Assembly: GCF_028682175.1 (NCBI RefSeq)
Contig: NZ_JANHKS010000001.1
Location: 248,001 to 312,000 of the forward strand
Direction of reading: 5' to 3'
Source of the DNA: Pseudomonas putida
GTDB lineage: Bacteria; Pseudomonadota; Gammaproteobacteria; Pseudomonadales; Pseudomonadaceae
Length of the DNA stretch: 64,000 nucleotides
Shown here: positions 1 through 8,951 of the stretch, piece by piece
Layout of the letters: each line of letters opens with the position of its first letter
Numbering within the stretch: position 1 is the first letter of the stretch
Made by a program: the position numbers and the translations under genes
The notes under the pieces: model-generated
The model's database searches: none
The model's input: only the letters and a program-made list of their open reading frames with translations
What the model was told of the DNA's origin: nothing

Positions 1-187
1 CGGGCTGGGTGGCGCGGAAGCGGTGATGGTCGGGTTGCTGGTCTACAAGGGCATGAACGGCGCCGACGCCGTGGCCGCCACCGTACTGATTCGCCTGGCC
101 ACGCTGTGGTTCGCCGTGGCCATCGGCGCCGTGATGCTGCTGCGGCTCAAAGGCGCAAACGCGCCCGAACCGCAGGCCGCTCGATAA
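1..187 (+). CDS. Flippase-like (UPF0104/YbhN-type) integral membrane protein, C-terminal part
   Basis: The window opens inside this gene; the visible frame starts at base 2 and stops with TAA at 185-187. The 61 visible residues begin [13 protein letters not shown] and include a hydrophobic segment with [14 protein letters not shown]. The G-GG-E start followed by a late Arg and a final membrane helix resembles the C-terminal end of the lysylphosphatidylglycerol synthase transmembrane/flippase-like family (COG0392). It ends 40 bp before the next gene on the same strand, so the two are probably cotranscribed and may work together on a lipid-linked substrate. The family call rests on a short C-terminal stretch. 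Confidence 0.6.
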   Translation, partial: GLGGAEAVMVGLLVYKGMNGADAVAATVLIRLATLWFAVAIGAVMLLRLKGANAPEPQAAR

Positions 188-227
188 CCTTCACAACAAC
201 GCGCGAACAGGGACAGGAGTGCATTTC

Positions 228-1655
228 ATGGTGGCAGAAGTCAGGATGCGGGCGTCGGTGGTGATACCGCTGTTATTGGTGATCGGCGCGATCCTCGCCA
301 GTTTTCATGCGTCCAGCGGGCCGATCCAGTGGATGGACAACGGCATGTTTCTCGCCGACGCGTCCCAGGGCAACTACTTCAGCCAGACCCTGGGGCCGCT
401 GGATCATCCGCTGTACCTGTTCGTCACCACGGCGCTGTTCTCGGCGTTCGGGCCGCTGTTGCTCAGCTTCATGAACTCGTTGCTGCTGATTCCGCTGGCC
501 TGGGCCGTCTACCGGCTGGCGAAGAACGCCGGCGCCAACCCGCAGATCGCCCTGCTCTGCGCCGCCGCCGCACTCCTCTGCCACTGCGTGTTCTGGGTAT
601 CGACCAAGGCCGAGGTGTACCTGCTGCACACACTGCTGGTGACGCTGGCCTACATGCTGCACCTGGACCCGCAGTCGCGGTTTGGTGTGCTGCCCAGGCT
701 GTTTCTGATCGGCATGCTCACGGGGCTGGCCGGGGCGATTCATCAGCTCACCTTCATCGTGCTGTTCCCGCTCTACGTACAACTGGTCTGGCAATACAAG
801 GCTCGAACGCTCATCACCCTGCCCGGCTTTGCCCTGGGCTTCAGCGTGGCCTTCCCCGGCATCTACCATGAGCTGCAAAACGGTCTGGGCCTGATCGACA
901 TCGGCCATCGTTACCTGATCGGCATCCCCGACAAGACCACCGAACAGAGCTGGCAGGGTTCGCTGTTCCGCTTCGACGACATGTGGCACGAGAAGAACTC
1001 CGTCGGCCTGCTATTGCTCTCCCTGCTCGGCCCGCAGGTGCTCGGGCTGGTGCTGCTCCCGCGCAATCCGAAACTGCGGCTGCTGTGGGTGGCGGCGATG
1101 ATGAACTTCGTGTTTGCGGTGTCCTACAACGTCACCGACCGCTTCACCTTCTTCCTGCCCGGCGGGGTACTGCTTAGCATCATCGGCGTGATGCAATTGC
1201 ACGCCCTGCTGCCACGCCGCGCCACCCCGCTGCTCAACGCCTCGCCCCTCGGCGCACCCGCGGTGATCCTCAGCGTGTTCGCGGTGTACGCAAGCGGCCT
1301 GATCGGACTGCCCACCCACAAGGAAGCACTGCCGTTCAGGGACGACATTCATTACTTCATGGCCCCCTACCTGCCGGATCGTTCCGCCGAACAGTTCGTC
1401 CTGAGCTACGAAAAATCCGCCCCCCAGGGCGCCCTCATCATCGCCGACTGGACCCCCAACGGCGCACTGCGCTCGGCCCAGGCCAGCGGCTTGCTCAAAG
1501 ACCGTACCTTCGAACTGTGCGAAGAAGTCGCCAACATCGACGCCTATCTCAAGGGCCCGGGCGCCTACCTGGCACGCACCAGCTACTGCGCAGGGGTCGC
1601 GGACAGGTTCGACTTGCAGGCGATGGCGGTGGGGTTTGAGTTGCGGTTGAAATAA
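228..1655 (+). CDS. DUF2723/GT-C-like polytopic membrane protein
   Basis: About 475 residues with many hydrophobic helices. The N-terminal periplasmic loop has [14 protein letters not shown] and then DHPLY, the acidic-residue-plus-HPxY pattern of DUF2723 and related GT-C (dolichol-phosphate-mannose-transferase-like) proteins. A membrane-bound sugar transfer to a lipid or protein acceptor is the family expectation, not something shown here. I chose ATG 228, which has AGGAG at 215-219 eight bases upstream. An in-frame GTG at 219 overlaps that ribosome site and is unlikely. The upstream flippase-like gene suggests a lipid-linked donor pathway. Its end faces tai4 across a shared hairpin terminator. 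Confidence 0.7.
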   Translation: MVAEVRMRASVVIPLLLVIGAILASFHASSGPIQWMDNGMFLADASQGNYFSQTLGPLDHPLYLFVTTALFSAFGPLLLSFMNSLLLIPLAWAVYRLAKNAGANPQIALLCAAAALLCHCVFWVSTKAEVYLLHTLLVTLAYMLHLDPQSRFGVLPRLFLIGMLTGLAGAIHQLTFIVLFPLYVQLVWQYKARTLITLPGFALGFSVAFPGIYHELQNGLGLIDIGHRYLIGIPDKTTEQSWQGSLFRFDDMWHEKNSVGLLLLSLLGPQVLGLVLLPRNPKLRLLWVAAMMNFVFAVSYNVTDRFTFFLPGGVLLSIIGVMQLHALLPRRATPLLNASPLGAPAVILSVFAVYASGLIGLPTHKEALPFRDDIHYFMAPYLPDRSAEQFVLSYEKSAPQGALIIADWTPNGALRSAQASGLLKDRTFELCEEVANIDAYLKGPGAYLARTSYCAGVADRFDLQAMAVGFELRLK

Positions 1656-1663
1656 AAAAACAA

Positions 1664-1701
1664 CACGCTTATGCCTCGGGCAATCGATGGGCATAAGCGT
1701 G
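1664..1701. terminator. Bidirectional hairpin terminator between the DUF2723 gene and tai4
   Basis: A perfect 12-bp stem, CACGCTTATGCC (1664-1675) with GGCATAAGCGTG (1690-1701), lies between two convergent genes. On the minus strand it is followed by a T-rich run (complement of 1651-1663), so it is a good intrinsic terminator for tai4. On the plus strand the T-tract is weaker (TGGGTCTTTC). Confidence 0.8.
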
Positions 1702-1715
1702 TGGGTCTTTCGAGT

Positions 1716-2165
1716 TCAACGAGGAGGGTTGTCTTGCCGATAGGTATGATCCGGCGGAGAAACCCAGCGTTGCACTTGCCCCTTTAACTCGTCACTGTGA
1801 TAGAGATCCAGACACTTCAGCAGATCGAATCGAACGCCCTTTACTTCCGCCTCCACAACGGGGTTGTGATAGTCACGATCCAGATAATCCTTCACCAGGT
1901 CATGAATAGCGTGCGAGGCCTCGTCAATGTCGTAGTAAGTCCAGTCTCGCAACGCACTCACGCTACTACCCGCGTCTTTGGCAGCATCGGCATCACCTCT
2001 GTAGGCAGTGGCGATACAAGTAGCCAGAACCATATCCCGGTAATTTTGGGCGTACGTCCTTCCACCTGCTTGAGGGGAGTTTCTGATTTGATCCGAAGCC
2101 GAGGAGACAGAAGTACCGACGCCGATCATCAAAACGCCCAAGACGACAGTCCAGTGCTTGCTCAT
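1716..2165 (-). CDS. tai4: Type VI secretion amidase immunity protein, Tai4-like
   Basis: A 149-residue protein that starts with a Sec signal peptide (MSKHWTVVLGVLMIGVGTSV), as expected for a periplasmic immunity protein. The mature part is mostly helical, with LATCIATAY early and LLKCLDLYHS late, so two conserved cysteines could form a disulfide. Its ATG (2165) overlaps the stop of the upstream amidase gene as ATGA, a tight effector-immunity coupling. Tai4 proteins bind and block the matching Tae4 in the periplasm. An alternative upstream start at 2240 would remove the signal peptide context and is rejected. The call depends partly on its partner. Confidence 0.8.
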   Translation of the reverse strand: MSKHWTVVLGVLMIGVGTSVSSASDQIRNSPQAGGRTYAQNYRDMVLATCIATAYRGDADAAKDAGSSVSALRDWTYYDIDEASHAIHDLVKDYLDRDYHNPVVEAEVKGVRFDLLKCLDLYHSDELKGQVQRWVSPPDHTYRQDNPPR

Positions 2166-2656
2166 CGCAAGCTCCAGAAATTTGCCTTGTCCGTGCGGTA
2201 CAGAGCCTCTGGCTGGTTGAAGTAGCAGTGGTCGTAGCAAGTACGTCCGTTAAACAACGTCGCGTGGCCTTGCGCATCAGACCATCCTGAAATTTCAAAA
2301 AGTATCAGGCCTTTCCTATCCCCCATGCTCTCTGAAGACGTCGGATACTTGATGATTTCGGGCTGCCCCCAACGCCTTTCGAGAAATGTGATCAGATTCC
2401 TGACCCGGTAGAAATACTGCCGTTTGTCTGCACCGGAAACTGTCTCTTTGAGAATGGGTGGGATCACCATACCGGACTCATTCAAGATGTAACTCATACG
2501 GACCGCGCAAGTATTGGTCCACCGCAGTGCTGGATCAGGGCTGTTGATGTTGAACGCTACGTTTCCACCAATCATCTGCGCGACTTTAGCGCTTGAATTG
2601 GAAGGGTCATAAATGCGTTGAGATGCTGCCCAGGCAAAACTGAAAAGGGGTCGCAT
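2162..2656 (-). CDS. tae4: Type VI secretion amidase effector, Tae4-like peptidoglycan hydrolase
   Basis: A 164-residue protein of normal Tae4 length with no signal peptide, as expected for an effector delivered by the T6SS. It has the Tae4 order: NTCAVRMS with the catalytic Cys50, a central GQPEI region, GLILFEISGW, then GHATLFNG with the catalytic His131, and a C-terminal TCYDHCYF segment holding Cys140/Cys144. Family members are NlpC/P60-like amidases that cut the D-Glu-mDAP bond in peptidoglycan peptides. No hcp, vgrG, PAAR or other T6SS gene lies nearby, so it would be an orphan cargo effector loaded by a system elsewhere. About 150 bp upstream is AT-rich and probably holds its promoter. 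Confidence 0.88.
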   Translation of the reverse strand: MRPLFSFAWAASQRIYDPSNSSAKVAQMIGGNVAFNINSPDPALRWTNTCAVRMSYILNESGMVIPPILKETVSGADKRQYFYRVRNLITFLERRWGQPEIIKYPTSSESMGDRKGLILFEISGWSDAQGHATLFNGRTCYDHCYFNQPEALYRTDKANFWSLR

Positions 2657-2804
2657 TGTCGGCCATCCTTGATGCTGAACATTGATAGAGCCGACAACCT
2701 ATCAAGCATCTGGGCGTGCAAAAGAGGCGAGAAAAAATCAGGAGAGGACTTACACTCTCGCGATATATCTTCCTACAACGCCATTTATCAAATCCCACAT
2801 CCGG

Positions 2805-3014
2805 TCAAACCTTCTCCAGCGCCTCCTCCTTGTGCAGCGCGAGGTGGCCGGTCTTGTCGCTTTTGACTTCGTACTGAGGCTGCTCTTTGGAGGCGTGGCG
2901 CTGGCGGCCCATGAATTCGACGTCGTGGGTGATCACCCGGGTGACGACGCCCACTACGTGCCCGACATCGGAATTCCACCGCACGTGGTCGCCCTTCTTG
3001 AATGCGTGACTCAT
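2805..3014 (-). CDS. DUF2945 (HVA1/TUDOR-like) small protein
   Basis: A 69-residue protein whose sequence, FKKGDHVRWNSDVGHVVGVVTRVI followed by YEVKSDKTGHLALHKEEAL, matches the DUF2945 (hypervirulence-associated TUDOR domain) pattern: an SH3-like barrel with charged loops and a C-terminal helix starting at the Lys-Glu-Glu. Function is not established for bacterial members. It starts 12 bp after the SDR gene on the same strand and is likely cotranscribed with it. In Pseudomonas this pairing is often seen with stress-related genes; that is general knowledge, not evidence from this locus. Confidence 0.75.
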   Translation of the reverse strand: MSHAFKKGDHVRWNSDVGHVVGVVTRVITHDVEFMGRQRHASKEQPQYEVKSDKTGHLALHKEEALEKV

Positions 3015-3026
3015 GATGCTGCTCCT

Positions 3027-3827
3027 TCAACCGTTGTCGCGAAAGCCTGGGTAGAGGCTCATGCCGCCGTCGATGAACAAGGTTGCGCCGTGTATGTAAT
3101 CCGAGGCATCGCTGGCGAGCCAGACCACCGCGTTGGCAACATCCTCGGGCTCGCCGACCCGGCCATAGGGGATCAGCTTGAGTAGCTTGCTCTCGGCGTC
3201 GCCTGAGGTGGCCTTGGTGTTGATCGCCGTGCGGATGGCGCCCGGTGCGATGCTGTTGACGCGGATGCGCCGCTCGCCGACTTCCTGAGCGATGCTGCGC
3301 ATCAGCAGATCCACCCCGCCCTTGGACGCCGCATAGTTGACGTGACCGGCCCAGGGGATGACCTGATGCACTGAACTCATGTGGATGATCTTGCCCAGGG
3401 CGCGGGAAATGTCGGGACGGATCTCTTGCGTGGCGAACCGGCGCAAGGCCGCGCGGGCGCAGAGGAACTGGCCGGTGAGGTTGACGTTGATGACCGTGTT
3501 CCATTGTTCCAGGGTCATCTGGTCGATGGCAGCGTCCTGCTGCAGGCCGGAATTGGCCAGCAGGATGTCGAGCCTGCCGAATGCCTCGATGGTTTTCTCG
3601 AAGAGCTGCTCGACCTCCTCTTCCTTCGAGACATCGGCGCCCACGGCAATCGCCTGGCCACCGGCTGCGCGAATTTCATCGACGAGCTTTTCAGCAGGCG
3701 CGGCCTGGGAATGGAAATTCACCACCACCGCCGCACCGGAGTCCGCCAGCCCCTTCGCCGCCGCCGCGCCAAGACCGGAACTGGCACCAGTGACCAACGC
3801 GACCTGGCCCTTCAAGGAAATCTGCAT
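3027..3827 (-). CDS. SDR-family oxidoreductase, glucose 1-dehydrogenase-like
   Basis: About 266 residues of a classical short-chain dehydrogenase. The cofactor motif TGASSGLG is near residue 13, LANSG replaces the usual NNAG, and the Ser-Tyr-Lys catalytic set is in HMSSVHQ and YAASKGG. The C-terminal IDGGMSLYP is typical of the glucose 1-dehydrogenase (EC 1.1.1.47) subgroup, but substrate cannot be assigned from this. I chose ATG 3827, which gives the standard MQISLKGQVALVTG start. A TTG at 3878 would add an atypical 17-residue extension. It leads a two-gene unit with the DUF2945 gene; upstream lies a long repeat region. Confidence 0.85.
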   Translation of the reverse strand: MQISLKGQVALVTGASSGLGAAAAKGLADSGAAVVVNFHSQAAPAEKLVDEIRAAGGQAIAVGADVSKEEEVEQLFEKTIEAFGRLDILLANSGLQQDAAIDQMTLEQWNTVINVNLTGQFLCARAALRRFATQEIRPDISRALGKIIHMSSVHQVIPWAGHVNYAASKGGVDLLMRSIAQEVGERRIRVNSIAPGAIRTAINTKATSGDAESKLLKLIPYGRVGEPEDVANAVVWLASDASDYIHGATLFIDGGMSLYPGFRDNG

Positions 3828-3984
3828 GGGGTATTCAGCCTTGTGATGAGCGTGTAGATGCTGACTGATGGCGCTCAAGCTAAGTTCAGAAAACTCCCAC
3901 CGCCGCGGCTCGGCTTGGCGGTGGGGGCGAATCCAACATTGCCGACGCCGGCAAGCCGGACTGCTACGCGTTTGTGTCTACGTC

Positions 3985-4444
3985 TGTAGGAGCGCGCTTG
4001 CCCGCGATGGCGTCCTTGAAATCGCTCCCGCCGGCAAGCCGTGCTGCTACGGAACGGTGGCGTGTTTTAGATTTTGATCTTGATCTTGATCTTCGTACGC
4101 GATGGTGCAGGCGCCGCAGAACGCGACGTCAAGGCGCCAGGCCGAGCGCAGGCGTCGTGGAGGGGGATGAGCGGCAGGAAGCCACGAAAGCCGTGCGGGC
4201 CAGGGAAGGCCCATCACGGCGTGCCCCCGGAACGGCGCCGGAGTCGAGAGAACCCGACGCAGTCGGGCCCAGCCTGTCGCAAATGGTTTGGTTACTTTGC
4301 CGAAACAAAGTAACGCGCCGTAAGGGCGCAAAGGTGAATCAGCATCACCGCCGCGAACGGATATGCGCCTCATCCGCGCGTCACCCAAGACGCGGAGCGT
4401 CAAGACAGCCGTTACCACGCAGAGCGTGGGAACGATCATCATCT
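3985..4444 (+). repeat. Composite hairpin repeat, copy A1
   Basis: Unit of 460 bp. It starts with REP palindromes (TGTAGGAGCGCGCTTGCCCG and CCGGCAAGCCGTGCTGCTAC), then an AT-rich TTTTGATCTTGATC run. Next is a conserved block of about 120 bp starting GGCGCCAGGCCGAGCGC near 4133. Three hairpins follow: CCCGAC-GCA-GTCGGG (4253-4267), GTTACTTTG-loop-CAAAGTAAC (4291-4314) and GCGCC-GTAAG-GGCGC (4315-4329). It ends with GACGC/GCGTC and CCACGC/GCGTGG palindromes. It is followed directly by copy A2 in the same orientation. Confidence 0.9.
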
Positions 4445-4909
4445 TGTAGGAGCGCGCTTGCCCGCGATGGCGTTCTTGAGATCGCTCCCGCCGGCAAGCC
4501 GTGCTGCTACGGGACGGTGGCGTGTTTTAGATTTTGATCTTGATTTTGATCTTCGCGCGCGATGGTGCAGGCGCCCCAGAATGCGACGTCAAGGCGCCAG
4601 GCCGAGCGCAGGCGTCGTGTAGGGGGATGAGCGGCAGGAAGCCGCGAAAGCCGTGCGGGCCAGGGACGGCCCATCACGGCGTGCCCCCGGAACGGCGCCG
4701 GAGTCGAGGGAACCCGACGCAGTCGGGCCCAGCCTGTCGCAAAGACCTTTTGGTTACTTTTGGGGCGAATGCCAAAAGTGACCCGCCGTAATGGCGGAAA
4801 GCGCAATCAGCACCACCCAAGGAAACGGATATACACGCTACTCTCGCGTCACCCCAAGACGCGGAGCGCCAAGACAGCCGTTACCACGCAGAGCGTGGGA
4901 ACGATCATC
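4445..4909 (+). repeat. Composite hairpin repeat, copy A2
   Basis: Tandem duplicate of A1, beginning exactly 460 bp after it with the same TGTAGGAGCGCGC REP border. Most of the unit is nearly identical. The hairpin region has diverged but keeps its pairing: 4713-4727 is unchanged, 4752-4783 has arms GGTTACTTTTGG and CCAAAAGTGACC, and 4783-4797 is CCGCC-GTAAT-GGCGG. A short ACGATCATCA duplication follows the last palindrome. Confidence 0.9.
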
Positions 4910-5033
4910 AAAACGATCATCAAACCGGCGTGTTCACAACCCCACACTGGACGCCAGCAGACCGCCCTCCATAAACTGTCACCCATCATTTCGCCGGTTC
5001 TGCTGAAAAACCGGCCGGCAACGGGGACGTTTT

Positions 5034-5966
5034 ATGAATCGCAATGAACTGCGCAAGGCCGATATCAACCTGATGGTGGTGTTCGAAACCTTGATGCAGG
5101 AGCGCAACGTCACCCGTGCCGCCGAGAAACTGTTTCTCGGCCAACCCACCATCAGCGCCGCACTCAATCGCCTGCGCGCACTGTTCAATGACCCGCTGTT
5201 CATTCGCGTTGGCCATCGCATGGAACCCACGGCCCGCGCCAACGAGATCATCAATCACCTCTCGCCAGCGCTGGACGCAATGTCCGTGGCCCTGAGCCTG
5301 ACCCGGGATTTCGATCCGGCCAGCAGCGACATGACCTTCCGCATCGGCCTGTCCGATGACGTCGAATACAGCCTGCTGCCGCCCCTGCTGCGGGCGATTC
5401 GCCAGGAGGCGCCGGGAATCGTCATCGTCATCAAGCAGGTCAACTACTGGAATATCTCGGAATTGCTGATGTCCGGCGAGATCACGGTGGGCGTCTGCCT
5501 GACCCGCGAATTGCCCGCAAACGCCAAGCGCAAGCTGCTGCGCACGGTGGCGCCGATGGTGGTGCGGGCGGACAAGTCTCCCGAACCCTTGACTCTCGAT
5601 GAATACTGCTCGCGCCCCCACGTGGTGGTGTCCCATGTGGCGAACATCTCAAGCTTCGCCGATGAATGGCTGGCAGCGATCGGGCGCAAGCGCACGGCGG
5701 TGCTGTCGGTGCCGCAATACAGCACGTTGCCGGCGTTGATGGAGGGGACGGATCTGTTGTGCAACCTGCCGGATCACCTGACCCTGGCGATGAACAAGAC
5801 GGGATTGTTGAAGGGCGAGCCGTTGCCGTTCATCACGCCGAACCTGGAGTTGTCGATGGTCTGGCTGAGCGTGATGGACACCGACCCTGCCGAGCGCTGG
5901 CTGCGCAAGCGGCTGGAACAGTTCATGGGCGACCACAGCACCGTGCCCCCTGTCCCGTTGGGTTGA
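5034..5966 (+). CDS. LysR-family regulator, MexT/NodD-like subgroup
   Basis: A 310-residue LysR-type regulator. The winged-helix domain covers residues 8-67 (ADINLMVVFETLMQERNVTRAAEKL, then QPTISAALNRLR), and DPLFIRVGHRMEPTARA is typical of the MexT/NodD-like branch. The rest is the two-lobed effector-binding domain. GGGGA sits six bases before ATG 5034. The gene stands alone between repeats, with pstB convergent downstream, so a target cannot be inferred from position. The N-terminal half is close to MexT, which controls a multidrug pump in P. aeruginosa, but no pump gene is adjacent, so orthology is unlikely to be safe. Confidence 0.85.
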   Translation: MNRNELRKADINLMVVFETLMQERNVTRAAEKLFLGQPTISAALNRLRALFNDPLFIRVGHRMEPTARANEIINHLSPALDAMSVALSLTRDFDPASSDMTFRIGLSDDVEYSLLPPLLRAIRQEAPGIVIVIKQVNYWNISELLMSGEITVGVCLTRELPANAKRKLLRTVAPMVVRADKSPEPLTLDEYCSRPHVVVSHVANISSFADEWLAAIGRKRTAVLSVPQYSTLPALMEGTDLLCNLPDHLTLAMNKTGLLKGEPLPFITPNLELSMVWLSVMDTDPAERWLRKRLEQFMGDHSTVPPVPLG

Positions 5967-6000
5967 GCCAGTCATGGAATCCGGCGGCAAGGTCAATAAT

Positions 6001-6091
6001 CTGTGGGAGCGGGCTTGCCCGCGAATACGTCCGCACTGACGATTTGGTGGTGGTCCATCCACCACCTTCGCGGGCAAGCCCGCTCCCACAG
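6001..6091. repeat. REPIN (paired REP palindromes)
   Basis: CTGTGGGAGCGGGCTTGCCC at 6001 is matched by its inverted copy ending at 6091, with about 45 bp between. It lies between the convergent LysR and pstB genes, a usual REPIN position. A further single REP-like palindrome (CCGCGGGCAAGCCCGGC) follows near 6169-6194. Confidence 0.9.
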
Positions 6092-6228
6092 ATCCAGGTC
6101 AGGCAACCTCGCACAGGACCCGTCCCAATAGCAAAAAAGCTTGCCAGCGGGGTCGTCATCATGATCGTCCCGCGGGCAAGCCCGGCTGCTACAGGTGACG
6201 GCGTCCTTGCCGTCGCTGGGGTTCGGCC

Positions 6229-7007
<779 letters not shown>

Positions 7008-7008
<1 letters not shown>

Positions 7009-7886
7009 CAGGACGCCCTATTGCGCAAAAGAAGGAGACGGGAGCTGAGGCTCAGCACCAGTACAAACAGAGTCATGATCAAGGCACCGGCCCACGCCAG
7101 GGAATGCCAGTCATCGAACGGGCTCATGGCGTACTGGAAGATCACGACCGGGATGCTGGCGATCGGCTTGAGCAGGTTGCCGCTCCAGAACTGGTTACCG
7201 AATGCCGTGAACAGCAGCGGTGCGGTTTCGCCGGTGATGCGGGCCAGGGCCAGCAGGATACCGGTCACGACGCCGGCACGTGCGGCACGCAGGACGATCT
7301 GCAGGGTCAGTTTCCACTGCGGTACGCCCAGCGCCAGCGCGGCTTCACGCATGGTCGCCGGTTGCAGTTGCAGCATTTCATCGGTGGTACGCACCACGAC
7401 CGGGATCACCAGCAGGGCCAGGGCCAGGGCACCGGCGAATGCCGAGAAGCCGACCTGGTGGTTGGTCAAGGCACTGACCGGCAGGATCACCGCGGTGTAG
7501 ACAAACAGGCCCAGCACGATGGACGGCGCCGACAGCAGAATGTCGTTGATGAAGCGAACCGCGTTACCCAGCTTGGTGTGGCGAGCGAACTCGGCCAGCC
7601 AGATGCCGGCCATCAGGCCGATAGGCGTGCCGATCAACAGGCCAATGCCGGACATCAGGATGCTGCCGTAAAAGGCGTTGGCCAGGCCACCCTCAGAGCC
7701 CGGTGGCGGGGTCATGTCGGTGAACAGGCGCAGGTTCAGCGCCTGGAAACCGTTGACGATGGTGGTGATCAGGATCCACACCAGCCACAGTAGACCGAAC
7801 AGGGTCGCGCCGCAGCTCAACACCATCGCGAGCTTGTTTTTCAGCGCGCGCATCCGGTACAGGTTTTCGTTATCGACCTTGCTCAT
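7008..7886 (-). CDS. pstA: Phosphate ABC transporter permease
   Basis: A 292-residue inner-membrane permease with about six hydrophobic helices and the binding-protein-dependent permease loop ([22 protein letters not shown]), which contacts PstB. It is the short form of about 290 residues; P. aeruginosa PstA is much longer. The start overlaps the pstC stop as [34 protein letters not shown] is characteristic of PstA. It forms the channel with PstC in the inner membrane. Confidence 0.95.
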
Positions 7887-8878
7887 ACACCCTCCTTGCG
7901 CGACAGACGAGACAGCATCAGACGGGCAATTGCCAGCACGATGAAGGTGACGACAAACAGCAGGAAGCCCAGGGCGATCAGCGAGGAACGATGCAGGTCG
8001 GTGTAGGCCTCGCTGAATTCGTTGGCGATCACCGAAGCAATCGAGCTGCTTGGCATCATCAGCGACGCTGAGAAGTTGTGGGCGTTACCCAGAACGAAGG
8101 TCACCGCCATGGTTTCACCCAGAGCACGACCCAGACCCAGGAAGATACCGCCGACCACCGCTGTGCGGGTATACGGCAGGACGATGTCCCAGACCACTTC
8201 CCAGGTGGTGCCGCCCAGAGCGTAGGCAGACTCTTTCAGAGCCACCGGAACGGTGCGGAACACTTCGGTCATGACCGAGGTGATGAACGGGATGATCATG
8301 ATCGCCAGCACGATACCGGCGGTCAGCATGCCGATACCCAGAGGCGGGCCCTGGAAGACCGGGCCGATCAGAGGCAGTGCGCCCAGATTGTCGTTGATCC
8401 ACGGAGCCAGGTAGGCCGCCATGAACGGACCGAACACGAACAGGCCCCACATGCCGTAGATGATCGAAGGAATGCCTGCCAGCAGTTCGACGGCAGAGGC
8501 AATCGGCATCCGCAACCACGGCGGCGCCACTTCAGTCAGAAAAATCGCGATGCCGAAACTCACGGGAACCGCGATCAGCAGCGCGAGAAAGGATGTCACC
8601 AAGGTGCCGTAGATCGGAACCAACGCGCCAAAGTGGCCGTTGACCGCATCCCATTCAGTACTGGTAAGAAATTCGAAACCAAAAGTCTTGAACGCCAGGG
8701 CTCCGCCCCAGAGTGTCGAGCCGGCGATGCTCGCCAGCAACAGCAGCACCAACAGAGCCGCTCCCATCATCGTGCGCCTGAACCAGGCGTCGTGTCGGTG
8801 ATCGCGGGCCGCGCGTTTTTCGCTCTCGGAAATCGCATCCGGAATGACAGCGGACATATATTGGGTGTTTTCAGTCAT
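7883..8878 (-). CDS. pstC: Phosphate ABC transporter permease
   Basis: A 331-residue permease, partner of PstA. A cytoplasmic N-terminal segment of about 35 residues is followed by six hydrophobic helices. SAVELLAGIPSIIYGMWGLFVFGP and the EAA-type loop ESAYALGGTTWEVVWDIVLP are diagnostic of PstC. This is the short PstC form. Pseudomonas genomes often carry two pst systems, and the short permeases plus missing phoU suggest the accessory one (inference). A perfect 28-base palindrome separates it from pstS, probably reducing read-through so that PstS is made in excess. Confidence 0.95.
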   Translation of the reverse strand: MTENTQYMSAVIPDAISESEKRAARDHRHDAWFRRTMMGAALLVLLLLASIAGSTLWGGALAFKTFGFEFLTSTEWDAVNGHFGALVPIYGTLVTSFLALLIAVPVSFGIAIFLTEVAPPWLRMPIASAVELLAGIPSIIYGMWGLFVFGPFMAAYLAPWINDNLGALPLIGPVFQGPPLGIGMLTAGIVLAIMIIPFITSVMTEVFRTVPVALKESAYALGGTTWEVVWDIVLPYTRTAVVGGIFLGLGRALGETMAVTFVLGNAHNFSASLMMPSSSIASVIANEFSEAYTDLHRSSLIALGFLLFVVTFIVLAIARLMLSRLSRKEGV

Positions 8879-8900
8879 GGTGGGTCCACTCGAAAGGAAA

Positions 8901-8928
8901 CCCTGTCACCGAGCGCTCGGTGACAGGG
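8901..8928 (-). terminator. Intercistronic hairpin between pstS and pstC
   Basis: A perfect 28-base palindrome with half-site CCCTGTCACCGAGC lies 23 bp after the pstS stop and 22 bp before the pstC start. There is no T-run, so it is more likely an mRNA-stabilising or partial attenuating hairpin than a full terminator. Such structures commonly let a binding protein exceed its membrane partners. Confidence 0.7.
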
Positions 8929-8951
8929 GCAAGCCGGATAACGTCGAGTTC

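Larger units (their letters stand above)
3828..5033. other. Repeat-filled intergenic region (about 1.2 kb)
   Basis: No gene is supported here. The stretch holds a few REP palindromes and two tandem copies of a composite repeat, annotated separately. Short ORFs on both strands overlap the repeats. They share the RRAWER-type peptide translated from the CCACGC-AGA-GCGTGG palindrome, which matches the spurious DUF1534-type predictions of Pseudomonas genomes. I see no ribosome sites or codon bias that support translation. Confidence 0.8.

Noticed and set aside
3985..4909. Short ORFs on both strands over the composite repeats, some with RRAWER-like peptides (DUF1534-type)
   Set aside because: They recur only because the DNA repeat recurs, lack ribosome sites and differ by frame between copies; covarying hairpins explain the conservation better.
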